Source: Dryococelus australis (taxonomy: Eukaryota > Arthropoda > Insecta > Phasmatodea > Phasmatidae). From it: a stretch of 64,000 nt of DNA. Each line of letters opens with the position of its first letter. Positions within the stretch are counted from its first letter, which is position 1. Of the stretch, positions 1 through 12,421 are shown one piece after another. The notes under the pieces were generated by a model that searched no databases, was not told the origin of the DNA, and saw only the letters and a program-made list of their open reading frames with translations. The position numbers and the translations under genes were made by a program. The DNA lies in the NCBI GenBank assembly GCA_029891345.1, contig CM057009.1, forward strand, positions 296,199,966-296,263,965, written 5' to 3'.

Positions 1-2348
1 TTAAAATTTATAGCATAACATTTTCATTCAAAATCATTTGCTTTGAAGTACTAGTAAAGATAGGTACAACTATTTTGAGCTAAAGATAATCTTGATAAAA
101 TTTCTGTGATTGGATTACTGTTGCATACGCATGTTAGAGATCAGACCCAATGGAACAATGGACCACTCTGTGGTGTGGTGCATTTGACAGGATAACTGTG
201 TATCGTTAAACAGAGATTGCTGACACCAACAGCAGAACTGGATAAGACAGCTATAAACGGTGGCATGTTTAACATATTTCACAACCAGTTATTAGATGTC
301 TGCATAAACAACCAGCTTAAATAAACACAATTGTTGCTTGTTTATGTCAGTTTGAGTGAAGCAAACGCCTTTAACTGTGGCAAGACCATGTGGCAGAGAT
401 TTTTATGGATGGTAGCTTTCAAAATGTAAATAGTGAAAGTGATTTGTGGGCAGCTACAACTGTGCAACAGAAAATCTTGTCTACCAGCTACAGTACGTTC
501 ACTGCAATGCAGAGCACATTGACCTTACTACCAACACACTCACACACAGAATGAACGGCCACAGAGTAGACACCAAACAAGCCATAGCTGGGGTAAATGT
601 AAATTTAAATTTTCAGGAGCAGCCAGTTGCAGCACATGCAGCATCTCACAACCAGAACTCTCACTCCTGTTACACAAGCAAAGTGGTAAGGGCCCTACCA
701 CCTTCTAATAATAGTGCAGAACTGCGATGCTGGTAACTGGCCCACCAATATGTCACCAAATCCAGACCAACACCTGGCTTAAAAATAAGATCAAAACTCC
801 ACCACATTTCAAATTTCCCGCCTCACCCTATTTCGCCTCCTGGCTGCTAGATTCACTGTTAGCCACCTTCCATTCAACAGACTGCAGTGTGCCACTACTC
901 GCCACCTGTTGAAGTTGGCCTAGCCAGCATATCATCATGAACACACATCCGCGTGGAAAATGTGTTTGACTTTTGTGTGTGTTGATCCAAAAGTACCACT
1001 CTATAAGTAATTGTGCATTCTGTGTGCTTTGTTATAATGTAATCAGTAGCTTAGTTGCCTATTCCCACCATACCAATTATAATATTTTAACCTCAGGTGC
1101 ACCTAACTTCAATGTCTCTTTAAAAATGTGACTACAAATATTTTTTTTGGTGGGAGAGAGAATGAGGTTAAATACAGAAGTCACAAAAATTGGTGCATCT
1201 TAACGCTCTGGGACGGGTGCATTATGGTTTTGAGGGGTCGTTACCAAAAGATGGGAATGAATTGAGGTGGAGATACCGACTTAGGCGCCAGATACCATCG
1301 ACAGGCGGTGCCGTGATGTGGCGACTGGTGATCTCAGAGCCAAGTGGTTGTTCACCTGGACGAACGCCATTCCCTCGCTGATGGAAATTGTTGAGTCATC
1401 CCAAAGATGAAAATGATTTCAGGCTCCCCTCATACCTGATACTTACATATATTTAGTGGGCCTATCCAGGTTGACCCTCATGCCTTATACAACTGTTAAG
1501 TGAAATTTTGGTTAAGTTTGTGCAAGTTTAAGTTAATGAAGAAGCTTCTGGATGGCAGGTTGTAAGGGTTCTGTGTCCCTAAATGCAGAGGTGGCGGTAC
1601 ACAAAAATACGACACATGGTATGCTAACACAAATATATTTTCCCTTGCACAAGTACACTATTTCACATTGCTGTGACATTCCTGGCCACTCTCGCCCACC
1701 AGGTGGGCTTAGCTGCACAAACGCGTTACCACAACATAAAAATTAAGTGGAAATTATGATTCCCTGGGCGATGCTATTCCCAAGGAAGGAGGGATGGCAT
1801 CTCCAGATACAAAATAACAAAAAGGTTCCAGCTGATTAATAAATGGCTGTAGTAAACTAAATGATAGGTGTGAAAATATATGCATGTACCCAGTGTATGT
1901 CACGGCGCATGCCAACCCCCATGGCTCTCGAACACCGATTAACTTGTCAAGCATGCATGGCAGGAGGCTATGCCCCAAACCTGTTCCTTTGTAAAATAAG
2001 AAACTTTTTAAAACAACGTAACATATTGCAATAAATCTGGAAAATTAAACAAAAAAACATAGACACATTAAACTCTTGCAATTACCAAATTAGTAACGAG
2101 ATGAAATGTGTGTGATGTGAGATGAAAATCAAAAACTTGCTAGAAAAAGAAAGAAATAATGAATTCAAATTGCTAGGGCATCTCTCATGAATTTAACAAG
2201 CCCTCCAGTCTTTCCAATACATTTTAATTAAAATTAAACAATGTACCCTGCAACTTTTCATAACGTTCCCCATCGAACGGCCCGAGTCGCCGGGGGGAGG
2301 GGGAATGGTTGCAAAACACTGCACTGAATAGCAATGCTTGACACTACA
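1..2348. other. No gene recognised; AT-rich unannotated DNA
   Basis: Short open frames occur here, for example near 446-736 and 1190-1381, but none shows a domain, splice-consistent structure or family resemblance I recognise. A somewhat GC-richer patch at 1200-1440 could be part of an unidentified dispersed repeat. If the last NIT2 exon lies in the window it should be on the minus strand below 11221; I looked for its conserved Arg-Gln-Gln-Ile-Pro motif here and did not see it. Confidence 0.4.
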
Positions 2349-3480
2349 CTAAAGGGCTTTTTGCGTTTGGTCACTTACATCCGCCGTGCTCGTTGCAGCG
2401 ATGGAGGTGTATGTGCAACATAGCAGCAGATCTATGGTGCAGGGGCTGTAGATTATACTGCACATGGACGCGGTTCTGGACGTGATTTTGTTGGCGGCAG
2501 ACAGCCTAAAAGGGGCAGGACATTGTCCTGTGTCAAATTTCCCCCCTCTGCGGAGACCATCTGCAGGCCGCGCATAGTCAAGCACAGCAGGGGCATGCAG
2601 CAGATCTACTCTGCTGCTCTGACGCGGGTGGTCTGCTGCAGTGTGTGATGCGGTGATGTTACTGCAGGCCAGGCACGTACGTGCTGTTCTGCACAGTCGT
2701 CGTTATGAGCGGCGGGGAGGGGGCGAGCTGGCTGTGTAACTGCCCTTGCTGTCGTCAGCACTCTGCTGTTGACATTCCACCAGAAACAATGTTGCCGGAA
2801 GCGAAAAAAGCTGGCAGTGACTGAGGGGTGGTGCTCACCCTGGGATGTTCCCTCAGCTGGCGGTGATGTCCCTGCTGTGGTGCTGCTCCAGTACGTCACC
2901 CTCTCGTCTATGATGGACGCCACCAGAAACCGCCCTGATGCAGTTGATAATGTGTAAGGTGGTCCAAGAGGTGTCACCTGGAGCTTACTATTTGAGAGGT
3001 GTGTGGTCCATCGTCGAGGTGGGCATCACAATGCTAGCAGGCACATTGTTGCTCCGTCTTGTTGCTGCTGCGGTGTTTGAGGTAGCGCTAATGTGGGCAT
3101 GTCAATACCTGGTGGCGCCATGCCGTCAGTGGTGAGACTCTTGCCACTGCAATCCCTGGTAGGTGTCTGGACGCTGGGCATCATCGGAGTGGAGAGCTCG
3201 CGCAGTGGTCCACCAGTGGGCAATTCCGTTGTTGGTTCTGCCGTAGTGCTAGGCCGGCTGACGCCTTTGTCTGGTGTGAGTCATGAGGCATCTTGACATC
3301 GGAGGTGGCATCGACGTTTACATCAGTTGGTGCGAGACAGAGATTGTCCTTGTGGACCTTGACTCTCCGTCGTCAGTTGAGGTGGACCAAGTACGTTGAT
3401 GGTACTAGTGCTTGTAGGATCACATGCAGCCTGTTCCATTTGGCAATACCAAAATATATTTGTGAAAATGCTATAATGGC
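2349..3480 (-). pseudogene. Possible decayed Ty3/gypsy-like pol 3' end
   Basis: On the minus strand from about 3440 a conceptual translation reads STYLVHLN, then a stop, then RRRVKVHKDNL. This resembles the end of a Ty3/gypsy integrase, where a basic patch followed by VH.D.L is common. Downstream the sequence is unusually GC- and CpG-rich, proline/threonine/serine-rich in several frames and broken by stops. No integrase catalytic core or flanking LTRs are visible. The assignment rests on one short motif plus base composition. It could instead be another repeat or a degenerate unrelated coding sequence. Confidence 0.28.
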
Positions 3481-3569
3481 AATTTTCATTTTTGAAAAAT
3501 ACAAATTGTAAACAGAAACCAAAAGTGAAAACAAGACTTCAAAAATGAAAATTTTCAGCAATTCACATA

Positions 3570-5141
3570 CAGTGAAACCTCATTAATAAAATATCGCTTA
3601 ATGCAAAATTCGTGTTAGTACAAACCATTTTAATTCCCCTAAAGGTTGAGATAGGAAATTCAATGTTAAAACGTACGGTTAATACAAAATATTCGTTACT
3701 ATGTACTACGAAGTAACCTCATGTCTATTCACAGATGTACCATTGTTATTTTATCGACTAAACCGAATTACAACTACACGACACCCGTGAAAACTCTATC
3801 AACGTGATTTTTCAGCGACAAAAGCGTTTTAAATAATGTTAACAGAAGCCGTATTGACGAACATAGCGGTGAGAATAGAGTGTTTCAATATATATCGAAC
3901 TTCAAATCGAGTCCGAGATTCTGCAAACACGTATCGATACTGTGTGTGACCGGTTTGTTTACACATTTCAGGCTACGCACAGTGTTCTGCCCAAATAAAA
4001 TGAATAGGAAGCGAACTTTCTGTCGTTCAACCTGCAAACATGTATTTATGTGCCATGGTTTTTAAGTAATTGATACTAAAAATACGGTATAACATTTTGG
4101 TGCTCGTGCAAAGATTTGCGTTTGTTCTCGCAGGAATGTGAAAACAGTTCTATATCTGAAAAGACAGGTTAATAATTTCTGCAATTTCATTATTAGTATG
4201 TTCCGTAGTTATTGAATTTTTATAAACCAATTCACATGCAAGTGTTGATGTGCATAACCTCAAAATAGTCGTTAGGCCTAACCCAGCATAGACTGAAACA
4301 TAAATAAAAATGCAAGCCATTCCTTTTACTAGTCAACAAAAATGACCCACAGGTAGGGCCTAATGTTATTCTGTTTTTCGTATTGCACTTTGAAATAACT
4401 TCAGTGCTCTTTTCCAAAATATTTGCCACCCGCAATAAATTTATTTCAGTGCAAATAGGCTACTTGTTGTAGACAGTGAATGAGCTTTTCCTTCTTTTGG
4501 TCACATTTTGACAGATTTGCGCACAACTGTAAAAGAAGAGAACATTGAAATAATGCTGTCATCATATTACTCAAAGGCAGGGCTGTAAATAAAAGATTTT
4601 TCTGTCATAGCTGTGAATATGAGTTGATAACACTTCTGTGAAAATGTATATATGAAGGTACTCAGTGTAATTTAGAAATTAAAATGTTTTTCAGTTTTTG
4701 TAAATTTTTACACCACTTTTTGTAAATTTTTACACCACTTTTTGGCACCGCCTTGTAAATTTTATGATGATATTTAACACCACTTTTGTGTACTGAAATT
4801 TATTTTCCTATTTTGAGGTGTTTTATTTACCACTTTCTGGTGTCCCAAATTATAAGTTACAAATTTTGAATTTTTTAAATATTTTTAATGACCTGAACTA
4901 TATTTATTACATGTGATCAGAAAATACTTCAAATTGCTTTAATCATTTTGTGTGGAAACTAAAATAAACGACTTATGATTTATTTATTGTCCTGACTTAG
5001 TTCTCGGCAAAATTCAATGGTAGCATTTGCAGATTTTTTTTTTTGGGAGTAGGCCTATCTACAAATTGTTAATACAAACCTCGTTACTACAAAGTGCAAA
5101 ATTTTAGGTCCCTTCAGTTTTGTATTAAAGAGGTTTCACTA
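3570..5141. mobile_element. pogo/Tigger-like DNA transposon, non-autonomous
   Basis: The left end reads CAGTGAAACCTC then ATTAATA; the right end, reverse-complemented, reads TAGTGAAACCTC then TTTAATA. Both ends sit next to TA (3568-3569 and 5142-5143), the target duplication expected for Tc1/mariner/pogo elements. CAGT..AACCTC is the usual pogo/Tigger terminus. The 1.57-kb interior has no convincing transposase frame; short frames such as the one at 3880-4065 show no DDE motif. A short direct repeat (tttgtaaatttttacaccac, twice) lies near 4697-4740. It is probably an internally deleted or decayed copy. Confidence 0.72.
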
Positions 5142-5199
5142 TACCATCAAAGAAATGAGAACAGTTATTAGTTAAATGTGAACTGATGTTATTGAAATG

Positions 5200-6000
5200 T
5201 TGACGCGTGCCGCTCCTACTACTAATCAACTACGATTACGACTCATGGCTAAGTGTTCATACTTCCACTACTACAGACGTTGGAGACACGTGGAGAGAAC
5301 TTTCCATATGAATTCTCGATTGCCTACTCTACAAGGCAACAGGGAATCGTCACCTGAAGGTTACGAAACCTAGCCAGCACACCCCCCCCCCCTCCCCGCG
5401 CTGAGAGCCTACGAGCTGTCCGGACTTCAGGCAAGACCGAGTGCCGCCGAAAAGGCACGAAGGAAACACGATGACTACTGCTGACACGAGTTTCTCGTCT
5501 CCCACGCCAACCAGGGTAGGATGTTCGCCCTCCCCGCAGCCCGCGCCAACAGCCTATAAGCTCCGCCTATATAAGTCAGGACGCTGCCGGACTCGGGCAG
5601 TCATTCGTGTTTCTTCTCTCGCGACATCCCAGAGCACTGCGCAGTGCTGGGACCTCTGGAGAAACTTCTGAGCTTTAAGTGCGCCCCCAGCTGCTACCTC
5701 GAACATCAACGACTAGTGAACACGCTCATATACTTATTGAATTCACTTTGTCTCTTTTAGACACCCATTTACTTAGTACAGTATAACAGTAATTTACTTA
5801 GTATCCATCTAGAGCTATTCTTTCCCTCTTTAACCAGAACCAAGTTGCCTACACCTGGCCAGCATAGTTATCTTCAGCACTCTACTGCTTGGTAGGAGGT
5901 AGCACATGTCGCATGTTTATTGAGTCCTCAATAAACAATTTTTTCTTTATACTTCAGCTTCTTTTCTTTCACAGAGTATCATTTTATTCGCCCACTAGAA
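5200..6000 (+). mobile_element. LTR-like unit (possible solo LTR)
   Basis: This stretch is GC-rich against its surroundings and carries the ordered signals of a retroelement LTR: a TATA box (TATATAAG, 5568-5575), an arthropod-type initiator (TCATTCG near 5601), and a polyadenylation signal AATAAA (5930-5935) followed by T-rich sequence. The left boundary may be the TG at 5199-5201. I could not identify the right boundary, a target duplication, a primer-binding site or a second LTR. It could also be the promoter and first exon of an unrecognised transcription unit. Confidence 0.38.
5568..5610 (+). promoter_or_regulatory. TATA box plus initiator
   Basis: TATATAAG at 5568-5575 is followed about 33 bases later by TCATTCG, close to the arthropod initiator consensus. 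The spacing is right for a functional RNA polymerase II core promoter. The surroundings are GC-rich and contain several CpG dinucleotides, unlike the rest of the region. Confidence 0.45.
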
Positions 6001-7288
6001 ACCAGTTACGATGTGCACTACTGACAGGAACACAGGTTTTTATACAACCGAATTAGCTTTAACTACGGGCGCCCCTCAGGGTTTCGTCAGTCCTTATACA
6101 CACCCATTAGACAGCCATCTGTTGCTTTCCAACTGCCAGAGAACTGTTTAGTGCTGGAGGGGAGGAACAGAGGAGACACAATCACTAGTAACACCTTCAT
6201 TTAAGGAGGGGCGGCAATCCCAGGCTATTTCCTTGCTCCAGAGCACTGTCTAGTGCTAGGGTAACTGTAGCCTGAGACCTGCCATTCGACCGTGCATGAA
6301 CGCACATCCAGTAAAGGCATTGGTGGCCCACACAGCTCCACGCCTTTGATCAGCCCGCAATGCATGGGGGATTAGTGGAGACTCTTACCGAGCCTGTGTC
6401 AGCAAGCAGATACTGGACATACACTGTTAAGTTGTTTCCTCGTCAGGGTGCACTCTGTACCTCGTTAAGCAGTGACTCTATGCCTTACCAGATAAGGAAC
6501 AGCAAATAGTGTATGGAGCAAAACATAGCATTCCTTGCTGCCAAGCAGTTGAGTGCACTCGCATCTCTCACTAAGGAAAGGCAGGCGGAACAAGATTGCG
6601 GTCAAACTCACGACGCCAAGCAGTCACACCTGCTCTGGTTGTGACTGTATATTTTTTCCCGTCAGTTCGTACCAGCCCAGAGTACCACCCCATGGTGAGA
6701 GGGTTGGTGTACACGATTGAGGCAAGGTACGGTTGGTCAAACCCGCACTTTTGGAGCAGTGAGTCAGCCGCTTGGAATTGCCGCTTCAGAGTGGGATGAG
6801 CCCGCTGCCATTGAGTGAGACCCAGACAGCATCACCAGCATCAACTAGGACGACGGTATAAGTCAATACCCAACACCCCTTGCCAAACCCCATCTAGCAA
6901 AACTTAAAAACTCCAATATTGGTCTAGCGACAAAATATTCGACCAACGTGCCATTCAGAATAAATGGGCACGCGTCAATGTAAATAAATTTTAATTGGTA
7001 ACACAGCAAACCCTGCAGACTTCGAGCAGTATTTCCGTGTAAAAAAAAATCAAGATTTTAAAACCATTTTGGTAAATCAATGACAATTCTGATGGGTTTA
7101 ATATAAATAATATGTAACTATTGGAGTACATATTCAAGTTCTCACGTGAATGCTAGTAATTATGAAATTGTTTAAATGGTATTATGACAGAATTTGACAG
7201 CAGAATTAGTAAATTCACTTGTTTGTTTATTAGTACTGACAAAAAATATCACTGGTTTATAGGATTGTGTGAATATTTAGTATACCAA
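6001..7288. other. No gene recognised downstream of the LTR-like unit
   Basis: GC-richer sequence continues to about 6900 and could be the untranslated leader or decayed gag region of a retroelement, but no conserved motif is visible. GGCACGCGTCAA at 6967-6978 is the exact reverse complement of TTGACGCGTGCC at 5200-5211. From about 6990 the sequence returns to AT-rich background. Confidence 0.3.
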
Positions 7289-7508
7289 AACAAAACTAGA
7301 GTTGTTCCGATACTGATACTAAGTATCGGTATCAGCCGATACTTTGCCTTTTTTCGATGTATCTGTATCGGGTATGGTATTGAGCAGATACTTTAGTAAC
7401 AGTTCTAGACAACAAAGTCAGGTTATGACTTTCTTTACGCACAAAAATGACCGTATTTCGGTTTGTATACGTCGCACATTAAAAGAAAAAGAAAAATAAG
7501 AACAAATA

Positions 7509-8344
7509 CAGTATTTACTCGTGAATAGCGCACCCTTCTTTCCTAAAATAAAGGAAAGAAATTCTGGGGTGCCAGTTATACACGGAAAAAAAAAAAAAGA
7601 GGAGGGAAGTGTTAGCCATAAATTGTTTGGGGATATTGAGAGAAGTGGCGGAACTGTCTGTTGTCTCATCTCTCGCTTTCACATCACTCCTCTTCCTTCT
7701 CTCTTTTTCTCACTCAGCGACCATTCAATTGTGTGTAGGTTGAAACCCCACTCCGCCCCCCTCTTGCAACTAATGGCATCCTGTCACGCCACAAAACCAG
7801 TGCTGCCACATGTTTACACCCCCCATCCCCTTTTAATAACACCCAGATGGTTGCCAGTTGATAATTCCACCATCCCTCTTTGATTCCATGGCAGAGGCTA
7901 GCCAGCCAAGTTCGTGAATTGGGATGGAGGGGGGGGGGGGGGTGGTAGGGGGAGAAGGGACAAGGAGACACTTTTTTTTTTTTAGGTAAGGGTAGTGTGA
8001 CATTCTAGCACAGCAAAAAAAAAAAGAGAGCCGGTCACTGCTAAAAGAAGAAAGGAGAAAAAAGAAAAACGAAGCTGGAAATGTTGAATAGTACAAGCAG
8101 ATGGTTTCTGGAATTTTTTTTATTTTGTCTTTTAGAACCCAAGTTGTTTAATTAGAATATTTTCCAAACATAACACAATCACCACACATCAATGCAAAAA
8201 AGAATAATTTGTTCCATACTTACTAACAGGACGCCACAAATTTTTGGTGCAATTTTATTTAAAAAAATTTTTTCCCCTGGAACTTGTTGCAAAAATCATG
8301 GTGCTCACTATACACGAGTGTGCACTATACACGAGTAAATACAG
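7509..8344. mobile_element. pogo/mariner-type MITE nested in the hAT element
   Basis: The left end CAGTATTTACTCGTGAATAG and the right end (reverse complement CTGTATTTACTCGTGTATAG) are inverted terminal repeats, each bordered by TA (7507-7508; 8345-8346). The right end contains a local duplication of the motif ctatacacgagt. The interior is homopurine/homopyrimidine-rich and includes a G14 run at 7929-7942. It lies wholly inside the hAT element at 7297-9387 and is therefore the younger insertion. No transposase is encoded. Confidence 0.75.
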
Positions 8345-8639
8345 TATGCATCGCTCAAAATAGTTGCACCTAACATCACTTGTATTTCAAAGCAAATGGT
8401 TTCACTTGAAAATGTTATGCAAAACATTTTAACAAGGCATTATTATTTGTAAAGATGTCTTCTTTTGTGCTTAAAGGTTGTTTTATCTGGTAAGGTTGGT
8501 GTTTCATTACATCTGGCATAAAATTAACATGACTTCAAAACTTAACATTTATTTAACTCAAAGGGCAGCATCTTCACTAATAAAATTATATGCCCAAAAG
8601 CATACACTCTACCACATGTCAGCAAAAAATTGTTTGAAC

Positions 8640-8975
8640 ATCAAGCAACTTTTATAATAAGTGTTCATTTGCAGTAACTTCTTGCGGGGAAATCGGAGGA
8701 TTTATATTAATTTATTTCAATACACATGCAACTTTGAAAGAAACTGGCAAGATGTAAGTGCCCATTTGACACCTTTTGCTGTCTGGTAGGTAAGCATCGA
8801 GCCGAATGCAGTGTAACTCATAACAGGAAAAATCAGAGGATGTGGTTTTGAATGATTAATTATTAAAGACAGTGAAGAAATCAATTATAATAGCCTCATT
8901 TGTGTCTCAAAAATACAAGTTTTCTTTTGCAGTAAAATATGATTAATTACTTTAAAAGACAGACATTTGCCACGT
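8640..8975 (+). repeat. Dispersed repeat, copy 1 of 3
   Basis: Segments here, including CTTCTTGCGGGGAAATC, GTGGTTTTGAATGATTAATT and TTAAAAGACAGACATTTGCC, recur in the same order at about 55600-55960 and, more diverged, at 51285-51785. This copy is within the hAT element at 7297-9387. The family could be the interior of that hAT family or an independent repeat that inserted into it. Confidence 0.6.
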
Positions 8976-9395
8976 GTGCAAGGTGTTGCCAACAGAGCGG
9001 CATGGAGAGGTCATCCACCCCCCCCCCCCCCGGTAAACCAACAGACATGACACTGACAGATCGATAACTTCTCCGTGTGTTCTTAGCAACTTTGAAAGTA
9101 CGTGCGGTACAATGAAAATTTGACTTGCATTTGGTGTAATATTATTTGCATGTTGAGAGTGTTTGAAAGTTTTATGTCAGCTTGCATTTTGTGTCAGATT
9201 ACAATTAATTATATACAGTATTTTAAGACATTATTTACTTATTTAAATGAGCATAGGAAAAATGTTTTTAACATATTATTAACAGTAATACTTTTTCTAA
9301 AATTCAGTGTGAAGGGCATTGGTATCGCGGTGTTGGCAGTGGTATTGGGGTATCGGTATCGGAAAACATGGTATTGAAACAACTCTAAACAAAAC

Positions 9396-9664
9396 CAAAA
9401 AATTACAACATCAATTTTTGCTTCAGTAAGATATTTGGTTGCCAAAACCTGTACTCAATCAAAAATCCTTCATTTTAACAAATATTTGGGTGTTTAATGA
9501 ATGTTTATTTAGTACACCAGCAAAAGAAACTTTAGTCTTTAAATCATCTTGTTTGTTTTCATTATTTCATAACTAAAATAACTACACAAAACAGAAATTA
9601 AAATGTTTACATGAACCCCTTGGTAAATAATATACAACTTGATTCTGAACCACACAGAGAAATT
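9396..9664. other. AT-rich spacer, nothing recognised
   Basis: Short AT-rich stretch between the hAT element and the foldback element. No motif was recognised. Confidence 0.5.
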
Positions 9665-10464
9665 CCGGCAGGTTATTCTTGATGAAATAATAAGACGAAA
9701 ATGTCTGTACCTCTTTTTTCTTAAGAGATTATTAAGGGAGCTACGCACCCTTAAAAACCACGGTTTTGAATGTAATTGAGTATAAAATATCATGAACTAA
9801 TCACGATTAAGCAACAAATCTGTGAATATTGTTTTGTAGAACGGAGATCTTACACCTTTGAAAAAAACGGTTGGTAATATCATCCCCCGTCATAATGAAA
9901 ATAGGGGTTGCCACCCTGTTTTGGCACGAAAAGTGTAAACAGTAAGCTGTGAGCGATTTGTTGAGATGGCTTAAGAATCAGCACATCTTAACCAAATAAA
10001 TTGGTTGTCTCGTCTGAATAATCTCAGGTGAATTGTTTTCGCGACATCCTTTTGGAAAGTATGTACGCAAAACAGAAGGGTGAGTGGTCTGCGAGGTTGG
10101 TAACATGCAATACATGGGGCAGTGCAACACCATGTGGCATTTGACTTCGCGATGCACTGATGTCATGACAACAAATTGCTAACAGATTACTGTTCACATT
10201 GCTTGTGCAAAAACAGGGTGGCAACTCCAACATCCATGACTATGGGCGATAGTAATACAAACCCAATTTTCACTGATGTAAGATCTCAGTTCTACAAAAC
10301 ACTATTCATTGATTTGTTGCTTAATCGTGAGTAAATCATTATATTTTTAACTCAATAGCATTCAAACCCGTGGTTTTTAGGAGCACGTAGCTACCTTAAT
10401 AATCTCTTAAGGAAAAAAAAGTAGACATTTTCGTCTTATTATTCAGTCAAGAATAACCTGCTGG
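9665..10464. mobile_element. Foldback element (about 300-bp inverted arms)
   Basis: The first ~310 bases are the imperfect inverted complement of the last ~310. Matching landmarks are GCAGGTTATTCTTGA (near 9668) with its complement near 10450; AAGAGATTATTAAGG (9722) with its complement near 10400; CACGATTAAGCAACAAATC (9803) with its complement near 10320; and GTTGCCACCCTGTTTT (about 9906) with its complement near 10215. The loop is about 180 bp. No transposase is encoded. I found no convincing target duplication, so the superfamily is undetermined. Confidence 0.8.
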
Positions 10465-11220
10465 AGTGTGTCTGTGTTGTTTGGAATCATGTTGTATATC
10501 CTAAACTTTTGGTTTGGTTTTGCAATTAATTTGTCATAATGAATAATATGCTAAAAGTTATGAAATTTGTTAAACTTTTGTTATGCTTAAGCTCTTATAA
10601 AATAAAATTTCTTTTCTTTTTATTTTCATGAAATTTTTTAACACATTTTTCATTCTAGTTTTGCAAGGAAAAAATATTCATTTGCACAACCATACAGTTC
10701 TTTAGTCTTTGTATTGGATTTTATTTTTTATTTTTTGACTGTAACAGAGTAGTTGATGCAGTCACTGATTTAGCTTTAAAATAAACTTTTCTGAACCAAA
10801 AAACTTTTAATTTATTAACTAAATATCAAATTTTATCCGTTCTTGCTCAGTTAACTCCCATACATCAACATCTAAGGTTAAAATATTAAGGTTACCAAAT
10901 ACAATCATGTTTTAGTAAGGTAACTGCATTAATGCTGAACAGCGATAATATAGCTAAAAAATCAAGGAAGAATGCAACATACAGTACACTGTACTGCATT
11001 GTTCTTAAAATATTATAGTTGAGATTCATGAAGATTGTAGTGAACTACTCAGAAACCATAACCAGTTACACTACATTACAATCATAGCTATTATGGACAC
11101 CAATATTAAATACGTAAAGAATAATTATACACTAACATATTGTTATATGCTGACTGACACATGAGGTGCGAGCACTATGCATGGACTTGGTTCTGTAACA
11201 ATATATGCTATGTGTCTTAC
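10465..11220. other. AT-rich DNA downstream of the NIT2 exon
   Basis: Follows the donor site of the 11454-11221 exon in the sense of the gene, so it is intronic if a further 3' exon exists. No terminal NIT2 exon, polyadenylation context or repeat was recognised. Confidence 0.4.
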
Positions 11221-11454
11221 CAATGTCTGCATAAATTACATCCTCTACAAACTCAGTTTTTGAGATGAGTTTGCCCCAAGGGTCTACGACCAGTGAGTGT
11301 CCCCAACTGACATAGTCTGCAGTTTTGTCTTGTGCAGGGGCTGCACCAACCACAAATAATTGGTTGTCAACAGCACGGCTCCGCTGTAGAAGTTCCCAGT
11401 GCAAAGGTCCTGTGGTCATGTTGAATGCTCCTGGGTACACAAGCACGTCACACC
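11221..11454 (-). CDS. NIT2: Omega-amidase NIT2, penultimate or later exon
   Basis: Encodes the nitrilase core after the catalytic cysteine: [18 protein letters not shown], then [26 protein letters not shown] and a segment ending [16 protein letters not shown] and [14 protein letters not shown] are hallmark NIT2 blocks lining the active site. The acceptor is tgtttcag before GGTGTGAC; the donor is ATTG then gtaaga. The exon begins with two bases completing the glycine codon left by the 17196 donor and ends one base into a codon, so a further coding exon is required for the C-terminal helix and tail. That exon was not found in the remaining 11 kb. No stop or frameshift interrupts the 78 codons. 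Confidence 0.95.
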
Positions 11455-12421
11455 CTGAAACATGTACAACATTGAAACATCAACTTCACTCAACCACACA
11501 AACAGCCAGCATCTCTTACCAGAAATACTACAGTACTGTAAAACAGCCTTTTAGACACTATCAAACCTGCGAACCCAAATTAGCTGTTGATACAAAATAC
11601 TTCCATCTGCTGCTGTATTTCATGATTCATTATTGGCTTTGACAATGTACAACTCACCTTCTGTAGCATTAGACAACTATTACTTGTTGAGCAGGAGAAA
11701 ACTAACACAGGCAGTTGGACTGTTCACTAAGAATTAGAATGTAATTTATTATGAAAAATCAGACTGTAACCCATGTTCTGCACATGACAACTTTAAATTG
11801 CAAACCACAGTTACAAGTTTCGAGTGGCGGTGAGTTATCCCAGCATTCCCTCCCTACTTGTCTTGTGTTTTTCTTCCTCCCCCACCCACCCCCAAAATCT
11901 TTCCTCTTCTGTAACTAAGTAGTAGCTTCATACATCCAGCCATCTCATTTCTTTGTTGAACCTATGACAAGCATGTGGTCAGCTCTCAGTGTATTCATTT
12001 GCAGTGTAAAGGTGTAGGACGCCCTCATGATAGAACAAGCAACATGAGAGGTACGTTAAGTATTAATTCTTTTCTTTAGACATTTTTCCAAATTTCATTT
12101 AGGCCACATGCCAAGTAAATTTCTGTTTGGGTAAAATGCAGAACTGCAGTTATGTTCCACGATGTTTTCTTTTCTTGACTAACTGGGCCTTCAGCCATGA
12201 TGAGACACTGATTATTTGCAGATCAAGATTGTCAGAATTTTAAGACGGTATTCCTAGAACACATCTTTATCTTAATCAAAAGGTAAATACTGATCCATTG
12301 ATCACTCAAATTGTGATTCTCTTGTGGACAAGTGTCTTAAGTAACCTGACCACCGCCTCATTTTTTTTTGCTATTTGCACTGCAGCACCTACTTAGGTTT
12401 AGGAACAAGTTAAAGTACTAA
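11455..12421. other. NIT2 intron, no further element recognised
   Basis: Intronic sequence. Short open frames here lack any recognisable domain. A C-rich patch lies near 11880-11900. Confidence 0.5.

Larger units (their letters stand above)
7297..9387. mobile_element. hAT-family element with perfect 8-bp target duplication
   Basis: The element begins TAGAGTTGTTCCGATAC and ends with the inverse (gtattgaaacaactcta), typical hAT termini of the TAGAGTTG type. It is flanked by identical 8-bp duplications AACAAAAC at 7289-7296 and 9388-9395, the diagnostic length for hAT transposition. Just inside the left end is a palindromic patch (GATACTAAGTATC). No transposase frame survives. A second transposon lies inside at 7509-8344, and a repeat shared with 51.3 kb and 55.6 kb lies at about 8640-8975. 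A C14 run occurs at 9018-9031. Confidence 0.85.

Noticed and set aside
3880-4065. Transposase of the pogo-like element at 3570-5141
   Set aside because: The 61-residue frame has no helix-turn-helix or DDE motif and ends quickly; probably chance.
10300-10340. Last NIT2 exon suggested by tttgttg on the plus strand (possible Gln-Gln codons in reverse)
   Set aside because: It is part of the inverted arm of the foldback element, and the surrounding codons do not match the NIT2 C-terminus.
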